A stretch of DNA of 64,000 bases from an uncultured Sutterella sp. (lineage in GTDB: Bacteria; Pseudomonadota; Gammaproteobacteria; Burkholderiales; Burkholderiaceae_F): NCBI GenBank assembly GCA_900770335.1, contig CAAGKD010000090.1, positions 1-64,000 on the forward strand, given 5' to 3'. The notes under the pieces were generated by a model. The model had not been told where the DNA came from and made no database searches. It saw only the letters and a program-made list of their open reading frames with translations. Position 1 is the first letter of the stretch; each line of letters starts with the position of its first letter. A program made the translations under genes and the position numbers. Below are positions 49,592-57,429 of this stretch, piece after piece.

Positions 49592-50271
49592 CGATAGGCT
49601 GCCATTTCATCGAGGCCGCGCGAGCGGCGGCGGGAGTCATCGCCCTGCGCGTCGCCCCGGGCGTCCTCGCGGTTCATCTCGACGGCGACGGGACGCCGCT
49701 CGCCCGACTCGAGCCCGCGCTGCAGGTCGCCCTGCGAAGCGACAAGCGTCTGGAAGACCGACGGGTCGGTCGTCGAGATCCGCACGGAGAGGCTCCCCGA
49801 ATGGTCCCGAGTGATCGAGATCTCGGCGCCCTTGAGGATGTTGTCGCCGAGCGTGATCCGCACCTCGGAGGCGCCCTTCTCGGGCGAATTGACGAGAATG
49901 CGCGAGACGAGCCCCTCGAGGCGCTCGGCGCTGAGCTGCGCGGCCGCGTCAGGCGCCGCAGTCCCCTGCGCCGCGCTCGCCGCCTCGGCGCCGAGTCCGG
50001 CGGAAGCGGCGGAAACGCCCGCAGCCGCCCCGGGGAGCCCCGAAAAGCCCTTGAAAAGACCCTCGATGCTCGAGACCCGCTCGTCCTTCGAGTCCTTCGC
50101 CTCCGCGCCTTCCTTCGCGCCTGCGGGCGCGCGTTCGTCGGGGCGCTCCCCGAGGGACTCGCGAAAGTGCGCGACGTCCGAGTCCGACGGCGCTCCGCGC
50201 AAGGCGTTCGAAGAACGGCCTGCGGCGTTCGTCGACTGCGAGCAAAGGCCCGTGAAGGAGATGTCATTCAT
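49588..50271 (-). CDS. sctP: T3SS needle-length/substrate-switch protein SctP
   Basis: A 227-residue protein identified by position (between sctO and sctQ) and by a C-terminal T3S4/hook-length-like segment (LEGLVSRILVNSPEKG, VRITLGDNILKGAEISITR, SLSVRISTTDPSVFQTLV). The N-terminal 130 residues are low complexity and probably disordered. YscP is about twice as long, so the molecular-ruler part is short here. The ATG at 50271 (MNDISFTG) is favoured; one at 50328 would overlap sctO. Confidence 0.78.
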   Translation of the reverse strand: MNDISFTGLCSQSTNAAGRSSNALRGAPSDSDVAHFRESLGERPDERAPAGAKEGAEAKDSKDERVSSIEGLFKGFSGLPGAAAGVSAASAGLGAEAASAAQGTAAPDAAAQLSAERLEGLVSRILVNSPEKGASEVRITLGDNILKGAEISITRDHSGSLSVRISTTDPSVFQTLVASQGDLQRGLESGERRPVAVEMNREDARGDAQGDDSRRRSRGLDEMAAYR

Positions 50272-50314
50272 GAATTCCACGGCTTCACCTCGCTTGTGTC
50301 CAATGGATGAGCCC

Positions 50315-50821
50315 CTACCGGAGCGCATCGTCCTCGGCGCCCTGCCCGAGCTGGTTCATGGGCTTGAACTCCTCGAGCTCAAGATCCTCGGCATGCTCCG
50401 CGGCCTTCTTGCTTTCCTCGGACCAGATGGAGCGGTGCGTTTCAATTTTAGCGGTGTTCTTTCTGGCGGCCTTCGCGGCCTCCCTGGCTTTGTCAAGTTT
50501 TGTGAGGGCCTCCTCGACGCGCTTCTTAGCGGCCTCGACGCGCGCGATCCGGTCGAGCTCCTCAGCGGCAAGACTGGCCAGGCCCTGGTTGAACTCGTTG
50601 ATTCTTCCGATGCGCGTGGGTCGGCCGATGAGCGCCGCGTAGCGGCGGTCCGTCTCCTCAACGCGCCACTTGCGCCACCCCTCGAGCTCCTCGCGGGCCT
50701 TCTCAACCTCGGCCTCGGCCTCGCGCACCGCGTCCTGCGAGCGCGTGAGCGCGCGCTTGGCTGCGTCCTCGCGGTAGTTGCGCACCGAGAGGAGCGCCTC
50801 GAGCGGATAGGTCTCGGGCAT
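50315..50821 (-). CDS. sctO: T3SS stalk protein SctO
   Basis: A 168-residue, almost wholly coiled-coil protein (about residues 15-145, with heptads such as AEAEVEKAREELEGWRKW and AKKRVEEALTKLDKAREAA). SctO, like FliJ and the gamma subunit of ATP synthase, inserts in the SctN hexamer and touches SctV. It starts 18 bases after sctN. Confidence 0.88.
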   Translation of the reverse strand: MPETYPLEALLSVRNYREDAAKRALTRSQDAVREAEAEVEKAREELEGWRKWRVEETDRRYAALIGRPTRIGRINEFNQGLASLAAEELDRIARVEAAKKRVEEALTKLDKAREAAKAARKNTAKIETHRSIWSEESKKAAEHAEDLELEEFKPMNQLGQGAEDDALR

Positions 50822-50839
50822 GGCCGTCCCTCAGCGCGA

Positions 50840-52156
50840 TCAGGCGACCGCGGCCTTGAGGGCGGCGAGCGTCTCCTCGAAGGTGCTCTTCTCGGCGAGC
50901 CCCTGCTTGAGGAAGGCGTTGACCTTGTCGATGCGCGCGAGCGCCTCGTCGGCCTCGCGGTCCGCGCCCTTCTTGTACTCGCCGATCTGCACGAGAAGCT
51001 CCACGGCCGCGTACTTGGCGAGGATCTGCCTCAGGCGCTTGGCGTTGTCCTTGTGCTCCTTGCCGACGATCGCGTTCATCACGCGCGAGACGCTCGCGAG
51101 GACGTCGATGGCCGGGTAGTGCCCCTTCGAGGCGAGCTTGCGCGAGAGGACGATGTGGCCGTCGAGGATCGAGCGCGTCTCGTCGGCGATGGGTTCTGTC
51201 ATGTCGTCGCCTTCGACGAGCACCGTGTAGAGGGCCGTGATCGAGCCCTTGTCGTTGTTGCCCGCACGCTCCATGAGCTTCGGAAGCTCCGAGAAGACCG
51301 AAGGCGGAAAGCCCCTTCGGGTCGGCGGCTCGCCCGCCGCGAGGCCGATCTCGCGCTGCGCGCGGCCGAAGCGGGTGACCGAGTCCATCATGAGGAGGAC
51401 GCTCCTGCCCTGGTCGCGGAAGTACTCGGCGATGGCCGTCGACGTGTAGGCGGCCTTGAGGCGCTCCATCGAGGAGCGGTCCGAAGTCGAGACGACGAGC
51501 ACGGCCTTCTTCCTGCCCTCGGGGCCGAGGTCATGCTCGATGAACTCGCGCACCTCTCGGCCGCGCTCGCCGATGAGCGCGAGCACGCAGACCTCGGCCG
51601 TGCAGCCCTTGATGATCGTCGAGAGGAGCGTCGACTTGCCGCCGCCCGCGGCGGCGAAGATGCCCATGCGCTGCCCCTCGCCGCAGGTGAGGACGCCGTC
51701 GATCGCTCGGAGCCCGAGCGACAGGGGCTTGCAGATGATCTTTCGCGTCATCGGGTTGGGCGCCTCGGCGAAGACCGGGTAGTGCGTGCGGCACCTCAGT
51801 TCCGGTCCGCCGTCAATGGGCTGGCCCAGGCCGTCGACGACGCGCCCGAGCAATTCCGGCCCCACCGGAATCGAAAGGATCTTGCCCGTCGGGATGACCT
51901 CCGTCGCGGGCGAGACGCCCTGGCAGCTTCCGAGGGGCGAGAGGAGCGCGACGTTCTTGATGAAGCCCACCACCTCGGCCTTGAGCTCGAAGGACTCCCA
52001 GGGGTTCCTCAGAATGCAGAGCTCGCCCACCTTCACGCCCGGAACGACCGCGCGGATGATGGTGCCGACGACCTGCTCGACGCGGCCGCGGATGTCCACG
52101 GTCGTCGTTGTCTGGACGGCCTGCTGCAGGAGCGGCCCGATGTATTCGAAAGCCAT
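50840..52156 (-). CDS. sctN: T3SS ATPase SctN
   Basis: A 438-residue ATPase related to F1-beta and FliI. Walker A AAAGGGKS (168-175), a Walker B VLLMMDSVTRFG segment and the GLAAGEPPTRRGFPPSVFSELP region are intact. It strips chaperones and unfolds substrates at the base of the injectisome. It follows sctL by three bases. Normal length. Confidence 0.97.
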   Translation of the reverse strand: MAFEYIGPLLQQAVQTTTTVDIRGRVEQVVGTIIRAVVPGVKVGELCILRNPWESFELKAEVVGFIKNVALLSPLGSCQGVSPATEVIPTGKILSIPVGPELLGRVVDGLGQPIDGGPELRCRTHYPVFAEAPNPMTRKIICKPLSLGLRAIDGVLTCGEGQRMGIFAAAGGGKSTLLSTIIKGCTAEVCVLALIGERGREVREFIEHDLGPEGRKKAVLVVSTSDRSSMERLKAAYTSTAIAEYFRDQGRSVLLMMDSVTRFGRAQREIGLAAGEPPTRRGFPPSVFSELPKLMERAGNNDKGSITALYTVLVEGDDMTEPIADETRSILDGHIVLSRKLASKGHYPAIDVLASVSRVMNAIVGKEHKDNAKRLRQILAKYAAVELLVQIGEYKKGADREADEALARIDKVNAFLKQGLAEKSTFEETLAALKAAVA

Positions 52157-52159
52157 GCC

Positions 52160-52768
52160 TTACTGCTGATGAATCTTGCTGCTGAACGCGTGCTCGAGCG
52201 CCTTGAGCTGCGTCTCGAGCGAGGCGTCGACGACGCCGAGCTCGCTCTCGAGGATGCAGCTACCTGCGGAGAGGCGCGTGTCGGCGATCACGTTGAGGTA
52301 CGAGCCCGAAGTCATGGCCGCGAGGGACTTCGAGACCGCGGGCTCGTCGACGGGCGCCACGCGCACCGTCACCTTCTGCTGGCCGCGCACCGTGTTGAGG
52401 GCCGTGCCGACGATCTTGCGGATCCGCGTGTCCTCGTCGAGCTCGCCGATGATCTTCCTCACGGACTGGCTCACGACGCTCACGACGGTGCTCTCGATGT
52501 TCTCGATGAACTCCACCGAGGCGAGCACGGTCTCCATCATCTTCTCGGCGTGCTCCATCTTGCCCGCCTCAAGGCCGTCGGCGTAGCCCTCCTCGTGGCG
52601 GCGCTCGTAGACCTCCTCGGCGCGGCGGCGGATTTCCTCGGCCTCGGCGCGCGCGGCCTCGATGAGGCCCGCCGCGTCGCGCAGCGTCTCGCATTCGTCC
52701 GCCTTGAGCACCTTGACGCCCGGAGCGGGCGCGGGAAGGTCCGTTTTCAACTGAAAGCGCGTCTGCAT
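52160..52768 (-). CDS. sctL: T3SS stator protein SctL
   Basis: A 202-residue protein of the YscL/FliH family. A long helix rich in Glu, Ala and Arg (AGLIEAARAEAEEIRRRAEE) is followed by a C-terminal domain with VTVRVAPVDE and SCILESELGVVDASLETQL, as in stator E-subunit-like folds. It links SctN to SctQ. Its start overlaps the end of sctK by 22 bases. Confidence 0.9.
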   Translation of the reverse strand: MQTRFQLKTDLPAPAPGVKVLKADECETLRDAAGLIEAARAEAEEIRRRAEEVYERRHEEGYADGLEAGKMEHAEKMMETVLASVEFIENIESTVVSVVSQSVRKIIGELDEDTRIRKIVGTALNTVRGQQKVTVRVAPVDEPAVSKSLAAMTSGSYLNVIADTRLSAGSCILESELGVVDASLETQLKALEHAFSSKIHQQ

Positions 52769-53439
52769 TCTGGATCAAGCTCGCGAAGAATGATTTTTCG
52801 AGTGAAGCGCCAGAGCGCCTTGCGGTCGGCCTCGGAGATCTCGGGAAGCGCCGTCGGCGCCGGAAGGTTCGTCGCCGCAAAGAGCTCCGCCGTCCGAGCG
52901 CGCAGCGCCTCGGGCCAGCCCGCGCGGATCTCCTCGAGGAGGATCCGCGAGAGGCCGATCGAGCGCTCGGCGAGCGACCCGCCCCCTGAGAGCGCCCTGA
53001 GGCTCGCGCGCATCGCGCCCGCCTGCCAGCGTCCGCGGGCGAGGCCGTATTCGTAGACGTCCTCGCCCATCGCGGCGCGGATCTCAAGAACGGCGCCGCG
53101 CGCGAGGACCTTCGCCCAGTCCTCGGCCCAGACCGCGGCGCTCATCAGGCGACCGAGCCGCGAGAGGTCCGCGGCGCTCATGAGGGCGAGGCGCCGCGAC
53201 TCGTCGGTGAAGTCCCAGCAGGGGGCCGGAGCTGCGGGGCCCCTCCCGCGCGCAAGGGCGGGCGAGCGGCGGGCGAGCGCCCGCATGAGGTCCGGATGCC
53301 GGCGCACGGCCGCGGCGAGGGGCTCGGAGAGCCCCTCGGGAGCCGGGGTCGGCCTCTGCGCCCCCCGATTGAAGACGATCATCTCCTCGAGGAGCTTCGG
53401 ATTGCTCTCAAGGAGCTCTCGGAAGAAGAACCGGTTCAC
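52747..53439 (-). CDS. sctK: T3SS sorting platform adaptor SctK
   Basis: A 230-residue protein identified by position between sctJ and sctL and by YscK-like features: an FNRGA/HPDLMRALARR-rich N-terminus and a helical C-terminus. SctK joins the SctQ pods to the cytoplasmic face of SctD. Sequence conservation in this family is low, so context carries much of the call. The end FTRKIILRELDPECRRAFS overlaps the first codons of sctL. Confidence 0.82.
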   Translation of the reverse strand: MNRFFFRELLESNPKLLEEMIVFNRGAQRPTPAPEGLSEPLAAAVRRHPDLMRALARRSPALARGRGPAAPAPCWDFTDESRRLALMSAADLSRLGRLMSAAVWAEDWAKVLARGAVLEIRAAMGEDVYEYGLARGRWQAGAMRASLRALSGGGSLAERSIGLSRILLEEIRAGWPEALRARTAELFAATNLPAPTALPEISEADRKALWRFTRKIILRELDPECRRAFS

Positions 53440-53445
53440 GTTCGC

Positions 53446-54264
53446 TTAGGCCTCGGCGCCGGAATTGCCCGAGCCCGAGGAGGCGGCGGCCGATTCAGGC
53501 TTTCCGGCGCGGCGCGCGCGCACGAAGAGCCAGCCGCCGGCGCCAAGCCCCGCGAGCCCGAGAATGAAGAGAACAGCCGCCCCGATGAGAAGGAGCCTGC
53601 CGCCCAGGGGGCCCTCGCCCGCGTCGCCCGTGATGACGTTCGTCCAGGGCATCGGCGCGGTGGAGGTCTCGCGCACGGGAACGAGCATCACGGAGACGTC
53701 GTCCTGGCTGAGTCCGGGAATGGCGTTCGCCGTGAGCTCGCGGATCCTCGGCACGAGGTGCGTCGCCTGCGAGTCCGGGGTGTGCCTGAGGAACACCGCC
53801 GCCGAAGGCTTCGTCACCTTGCCCGTGGCGAGATCCTGCGAGCCGAGCACGACGTGCACGCGCGCGGTGAGCACGCCGTCGATCTGGGAGAACGTCTCCG
53901 AGAGCTCCTGCGAGAGCGCGTAGGTGAGCCTCGCCTGCTCCTCGGTCGCCGAGGAGATCATGCCCTTGGCCGAGAAGATCTGGCCCATGTTCTCGTAGTC
54001 GGCGCGCGGGAGGTTGTTCTCGCGCATGAGCTCAAGCGTCTGGACGATCTGGTCGTTCTCGACGGAAAGCGTGTAGCCGTCCTTGGCGGACTGCTTCTCG
54101 GGCTGGATGCCGTGCTTCATGAGCACGGCCATCATGGCGTTGGCCTGGTTCTCCGAAAGCCCCTGGTAGACCTCGGACTTGCAGCCGGCGAGCAGGAGCG
54201 CCGACGCCGCGGCGAGCGTGACGAGGGTCCTGCGGATGCCGGGGTTTCGCAGAAATGTGGGCAC
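53446..54264 (-). CDS. sctJ: T3SS inner-membrane ring lipoprotein SctJ
   Basis: A 272-residue lipoprotein (signal ends LLLAGC, Cys28). The periplasmic ring-building motifs follow (VYQGLSENQANAMMAVLMKHG, VENDQIVQTLELMRENNLPR, QELSETFSQIDGVLTARVHV, PSAAVFLRH). A C-terminal membrane helix is near 225-247. Twenty-four copies usually form the inner ring with SctD. It follows sctI by 42 bases. Confidence 0.96.
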   Translation of the reverse strand: MPTFLRNPGIRRTLVTLAAASALLLAGCKSEVYQGLSENQANAMMAVLMKHGIQPEKQSAKDGYTLSVENDQIVQTLELMRENNLPRADYENMGQIFSAKGMISSATEEQARLTYALSQELSETFSQIDGVLTARVHVVLGSQDLATGKVTKPSAAVFLRHTPDSQATHLVPRIRELTANAIPGLSQDDVSVMLVPVRETSTAPMPWTNVITGDAGEGPLGGRLLLIGAAVLFILGLAGLGAGGWLFVRARRAGKPESAAASSGSGNSGAEA

Positions 54265-54306
54265 GATTCCTTCCGTGGGGTTGTGTTCTTGATGATCCTC
54301 GAGGCG

Positions 54307-54762
54307 TCAGCCTTCGCCGGACTTGAGGCGCTCCTCGAAGGCGCTCTCGAGCGTGCTGCGCGCGGTCGACATGAAGCGCGCCTCGAAAACTTCCATGTTG
54401 CGCTCAAACTGTACCCCAAGGAGCTCGGCGGGCGACAGCGCCGGGGCCTGCGGAGCGTCCGCGGCGAGGTCGCTCGCGCCCGAGGGCGCCTGCGCGCCCT
54501 GCGGGGACTGAACGGATCGGGCGGACTCAACGGGAGCGCCGGGATCAATCGCCCCGGCCGCCTGTGCGGCCTGAGCGGCCTGCCCGGGCTGCTGCGCGCC
54601 CGAGGCCGCCTCGGGCGCCTCGAGCAGCGCGCGGAAGGCCTCGGCGACCTCGCGCGGAACGGGCGAGCGTTCGCCGCTCGCCGGCACCCCGCCAGAGGTG
54701 ACCTCGAGGCACTTGACCTGCTGCATGAACCCCGTGAGGTCCGTGAGTTCGGGCGATATCAT
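54307..54762 (-). CDS. sctI: T3SS inner rod protein SctI
   Basis: A 151-residue protein. The conserved part is the C-terminal 40 residues (LSPAELLGVQFERNMEVFEA, then a helix to SGEG), as in YscI/PrgJ. The middle is Ala/Gln/Pro-rich (QQPGQAAQAAQAAG). SctI connects the export gate to the needle filament. It lies just before sctJ, the standard place. The 142 bases between it and sctG contain a small CTCCCG/CGGGAG hairpin and no gene, so the YscH/YopR position is empty. Confidence 0.87.
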   Translation of the reverse strand: MISPELTDLTGFMQQVKCLEVTSGGVPASGERSPVPREVAEAFRALLEAPEAASGAQQPGQAAQAAQAAGAIDPGAPVESARSVQSPQGAQAPSGASDLAADAPQAPALSPAELLGVQFERNMEVFEARFMSTARSTLESAFEERLKSGEG

Positions 54763-54904
54763 GGCATTCTCCCCGGCGCAGGGCTGCGGCGCCCTCGGCG
54801 CGAGGGCGGCGTCAAGGCGTCAGCCTCTCTGCGCAAGTGCGACGACTGCACCCTTCGCGCCGCCGATGCGTCCGGCCCTCCCGCTTCGGGAGGAAGGACT
54901 CCGA

Positions 54905-55264
54905 TCAAAGCGTCTCGAGAATGCGCGCGGCCATCTCGCCCGCGGCGCCCTCCGAGGGCACCTGCGCGAGGATCTCGCGCGCCTCGTCCTTGCGGTCCGA
55001 AAGCGCGGCCGAGAGTCCGAGATAGGCGAGCGCGTCGGCGTCGGCGGGATTGGCCGCGAGCACGCGGTCCTTGAGCACCGCGTCGGCTTCGGCGTACTCG
55101 CCCACGGCGATGTGGCTGAGCGCGAGGCTGATGAGCGTCGGAGCGTGATCGGGACGTTCCGCGAGGATGCCCTCATAGACGCGGCGCGCGAGCGCCACCT
55201 GGCCCCTGTTGACGCCGGCGTTGGCGATGTCGAGCAGCCGGACGACTTCCTTGTCGGTGAGCAT
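54905..55264 (-). CDS. sctG: T3SS needle chaperone SctG (TPR type)
   Basis: A 119-residue protein with TPR-like helices (ARRVYEGILAERPDHAPTLI, DALAYLGLSAALSDRKDEAR). Its position right after the needle gene matches YscG/PscG, which with SctE keeps needle subunits soluble. The length fits. The identification relies on fold plus position. Confidence 0.8.
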   Translation of the reverse strand: MLTDKEVVRLLDIANAGVNRGQVALARRVYEGILAERPDHAPTLISLALSHIAVGEYAEADAVLKDRVLAANPADADALAYLGLSAALSDRKDEAREILAQVPSEGAAGEMAARILETL

Positions 55265-55291
55265 GTGCGCCTCTCCCTAGGTGCGTGTGAA

Positions 55292-55537
55292 TCAGTTCGA
55301 GCGCTGGGCGAGCTGCTTGGCCTCGTCCGTGATCGACTTGGCGATCGTCGAGGTGGACTCAAGAAGCGTGTTGTACTGGTTCATCTCGAACTGGATCGCA
55401 AGCATCTCCTCGGAGCTGATGGAGTCTTGGGAGCTGAGCTCGTTCATCTTCGTCTCGAGCGCCTGGCCCTTCTTCGCGATGGAGTCAGTCATCTTCGAGA
55501 ACATGTCGTTGACATTGAAGCCGGAGACAGTCGTCAT
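55292..55537 (-). CDS. sctF: T3SS needle subunit SctF
   Basis: An 81-residue helical-hairpin protein. The MTTVSGFNVNDMFSKMTDSI start and QFEMNQYNTLLESTSTIAKS in the C-terminal half agree with YscF/EscF. The size is typical (about 80). It polymerises into the extracellular needle. It sits between its presumed co-chaperones sctE and sctG. Confidence 0.93.
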   Translation of the reverse strand: MTTVSGFNVNDMFSKMTDSIAKKGQALETKMNELSSQDSISSEEMLAIQFEMNQYNTLLESTSTIAKSITDEAKQLAQRSN

Positions 55538-55549
55538 AGCATTTCTCCC

Positions 55550-55753
55550 TTAGAAAATCTTTTCGAGGATCTCGCTCGCGGCGTCGGCGGCGTCCTTCGC
55601 GGCCCGGGCGAGCTTCATTTCATCGGTCGTGAGACCGGCGTCCATGGCGCAGCGGATGCGGTGCTGAATGTCCGCCACCTCGTCGCGGATGGCCTTCTGG
55701 TCGGCGTACGAGGCGCTTTGCGCCGCGTCGGCCGAGGAGATGAATTCGCTCAT
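55550..55753 (-). CDS. sctE: T3SS needle co-chaperone SctE (YscE-like)
   Basis: A 67-residue helical protein. IRDEVADIQHRIRCAMDAGL and DEMKLARAAKDAADAASEIL form two helices, as in YscE/PscE. Its ATG overlaps the sctD stop by four bases. With SctG it should hold SctF in the cytoplasm before export. Confidence 0.83.
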   Translation of the reverse strand: MSEFISSADAAQSASYADQKAIRDEVADIQHRIRCAMDAGLTTDEMKLARAAKDAADAASEILEKIF

Positions 55754-57426
55754 TTTGACAACCTCAACGGATACTTGATTCGCTTGCCGTTCTTCGAGAG
55801 CGTGAGCGCGTCGAAGTTCGCGGCCTCGAGGACGAAGCCCCCCGGGAGCGTTCCGCCCACGAAGACCTTCTCCCCACTGGAAAGTGTAATAAATTTCAGG
55901 GCTCCGCCCGAAACTCCGACCACGCGGAAGCGAGGCTTCATCGGATCGACGGACTCGGCGGGCGCCGCAGGTGCCGCGATCGCAGCGGCCGCGACGGGCG
56001 CCTCCCCGGCCTCATTGACGACGTCGATCCGGACGAGAACGCCCGCCTGAGCGCAGAAGTCCTTCAGAATCGCGTCGAGCTTCTCGCGCCGCTCCTGCGT
56101 GAGGACGGTGAGGAGCCGCACGCGTCCGGGACGGTATTCGGCCTTCACGCCCGTGAGGGAGGCGGCTTTGAAAAGTTTTGCAAATATCGCCTCAAGATCG
56201 GTCTTGTGAAGGATCCTGCGCGTGATCGTGAAGCGCCGCCCCGAGGAGGACGAAGTGATCTCCGGCACGCTCGCCAGGGCGGTCTCAAAGGCCTTCTCCT
56301 CGACGACATTCGAGAGCATGTAGCCCGAGACGACGAGCGCGTCGGGCGCGGAGGCGGCGGCGTTTGAAGCGTTCGCGGCCACTGCGCTCGCAGAGCCCTT
56401 CTCAAGCCGCACGTCGGGCCAGAAGTCGTTCGTGTTGAAGGCCGCTGCGAGGGCCGTCGTGTAGTCGCTGTCGACCGTGACGTCGAGGACCGAGTTCTCG
56501 CGCAGGGCGCGCGCGAAGCGCACGAGCCTGCCGCGCTCCGCGTCGTCCGCGACTGCTCCGGCGAAGCGCCAGGAGCCGTCCTCGCGCAGCGCGACCGTGA
56601 CGTCGTCGAAGCCCTCGGACTTCACGAGGAGCCGCACCTGCTCGAGGAGCGCCGCCTCGTCCTTCGGAGCAAGTCCGAGGAAGGCCTTGACGCGCGCAAG
56701 AAGCGAGGCGTCCTGCGCCTCGGCCGCGAGCGAGACCCAGCCCTCCTCCACGGCCGCCCGGGCGGACTGCGTCTCGGCGGCTCTGCGGTCGCGCGCGAGG
56801 AGCGCCGCTCCGGCGATCGCCGCGGCCAGGATCGCGACGAGCACGATCCGGGCGGCCCGGCCGCCCGTATCCCCCTCGCCGGCCCCGTTCTCCGGAGCGC
56901 CGTCCGCGGAATCGTCCGCAGGCGCCTCCCCGAACTCGCCCGCCTCGGCCGCCGCTTCGCCAGAGGGCTCCCCGGGAGCGTCCTCTCCGGCCGAAGCCTG
57001 CGCCGCGACGGGCTCGCGCGGCTCAGTCGGCTCCGCCGACCCGGCCGCCTGCCGCGCTGCCGCAGGCTCGATTTTCGGGGCGGAGAGCTCGGCGAGCGAT
57101 CGCTCGACCTCGTTCCAGAATTCGTCGGGCGAGTCCGCGACGCCCCAGGCGAAGAGCACGCCTCCGAGCCGGTAGATCCGGCCCGCGACGAGCATGCCGT
57201 CCTCGGGCGCTTCCTCGAGCGCCGTGAGGATCGTGCCGTCCAAGGGGTCGAACTCGAGGACGCCCGCGTCCGTGATCCGCAACGCGGCATGGCGCGCCGC
57301 GATCGACGAGTCCGTGAGGATGATGTCGCACGAGTCGTCGCGGCCGATCACCCACGTTCCGGGCGTGAGCTCGATCTCCGCGCCGAGGTGCGCGCCCGAG
57401 AGGATCCTGAGAATGACGCTTGCCAT
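55750..57426 (-). CDS. sctD: T3SS inner-membrane ring protein SctD
   Basis: A 558-residue bitopic protein, longer than YscD (about 420). Residues 1-95 are a cytoplasmic FHA domain (GTWVIGRDDSCDIILTDSSI). Residues 96-190 form an acidic, Ala/Glu/Pro-rich linker that accounts for the extra length. The membrane helix is at 193-211. The periplasmic part contains BON-like ring-building repeats, for example LVKSEGFDDVTVALREDGSW. It contacts SctC outside and SctK inside. Confidence 0.92.
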   Translation of the reverse strand: MASVILRILSGAHLGAEIELTPGTWVIGRDDSCDIILTDSSIAARHAALRITDAGVLEFDPLDGTILTALEEAPEDGMLVAGRIYRLGGVLFAWGVADSPDEFWNEVERSLAELSAPKIEPAAARQAAGSAEPTEPREPVAAQASAGEDAPGEPSGEAAAEAGEFGEAPADDSADGAPENGAGEGDTGGRAARIVLVAILAAAIAGAALLARDRRAAETQSARAAVEEGWVSLAAEAQDASLLARVKAFLGLAPKDEAALLEQVRLLVKSEGFDDVTVALREDGSWRFAGAVADDAERGRLVRFARALRENSVLDVTVDSDYTTALAAAFNTNDFWPDVRLEKGSASAVAANASNAAASAPDALVVSGYMLSNVVEEKAFETALASVPEITSSSSGRRFTITRRILHKTDLEAIFAKLFKAASLTGVKAEYRPGRVRLLTVLTQERREKLDAILKDFCAQAGVLVRIDVVNEAGEAPVAAAAIAAPAAPAESVDPMKPRFRVVGVSGGALKFITLSSGEKVFVGGTLPGGFVLEAANFDALTLSKNGKRIKYPLRLSK

Positions 57427-57429
57427 GGA

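Noticed and set aside
49811..53056. A plus-strand open frame of about 1080 codons opposite sctP to sctK
   Set aside because: The translation is compositionally biased without motifs; the minus-strand genes are recognisable T3SS components with tight overlaps.
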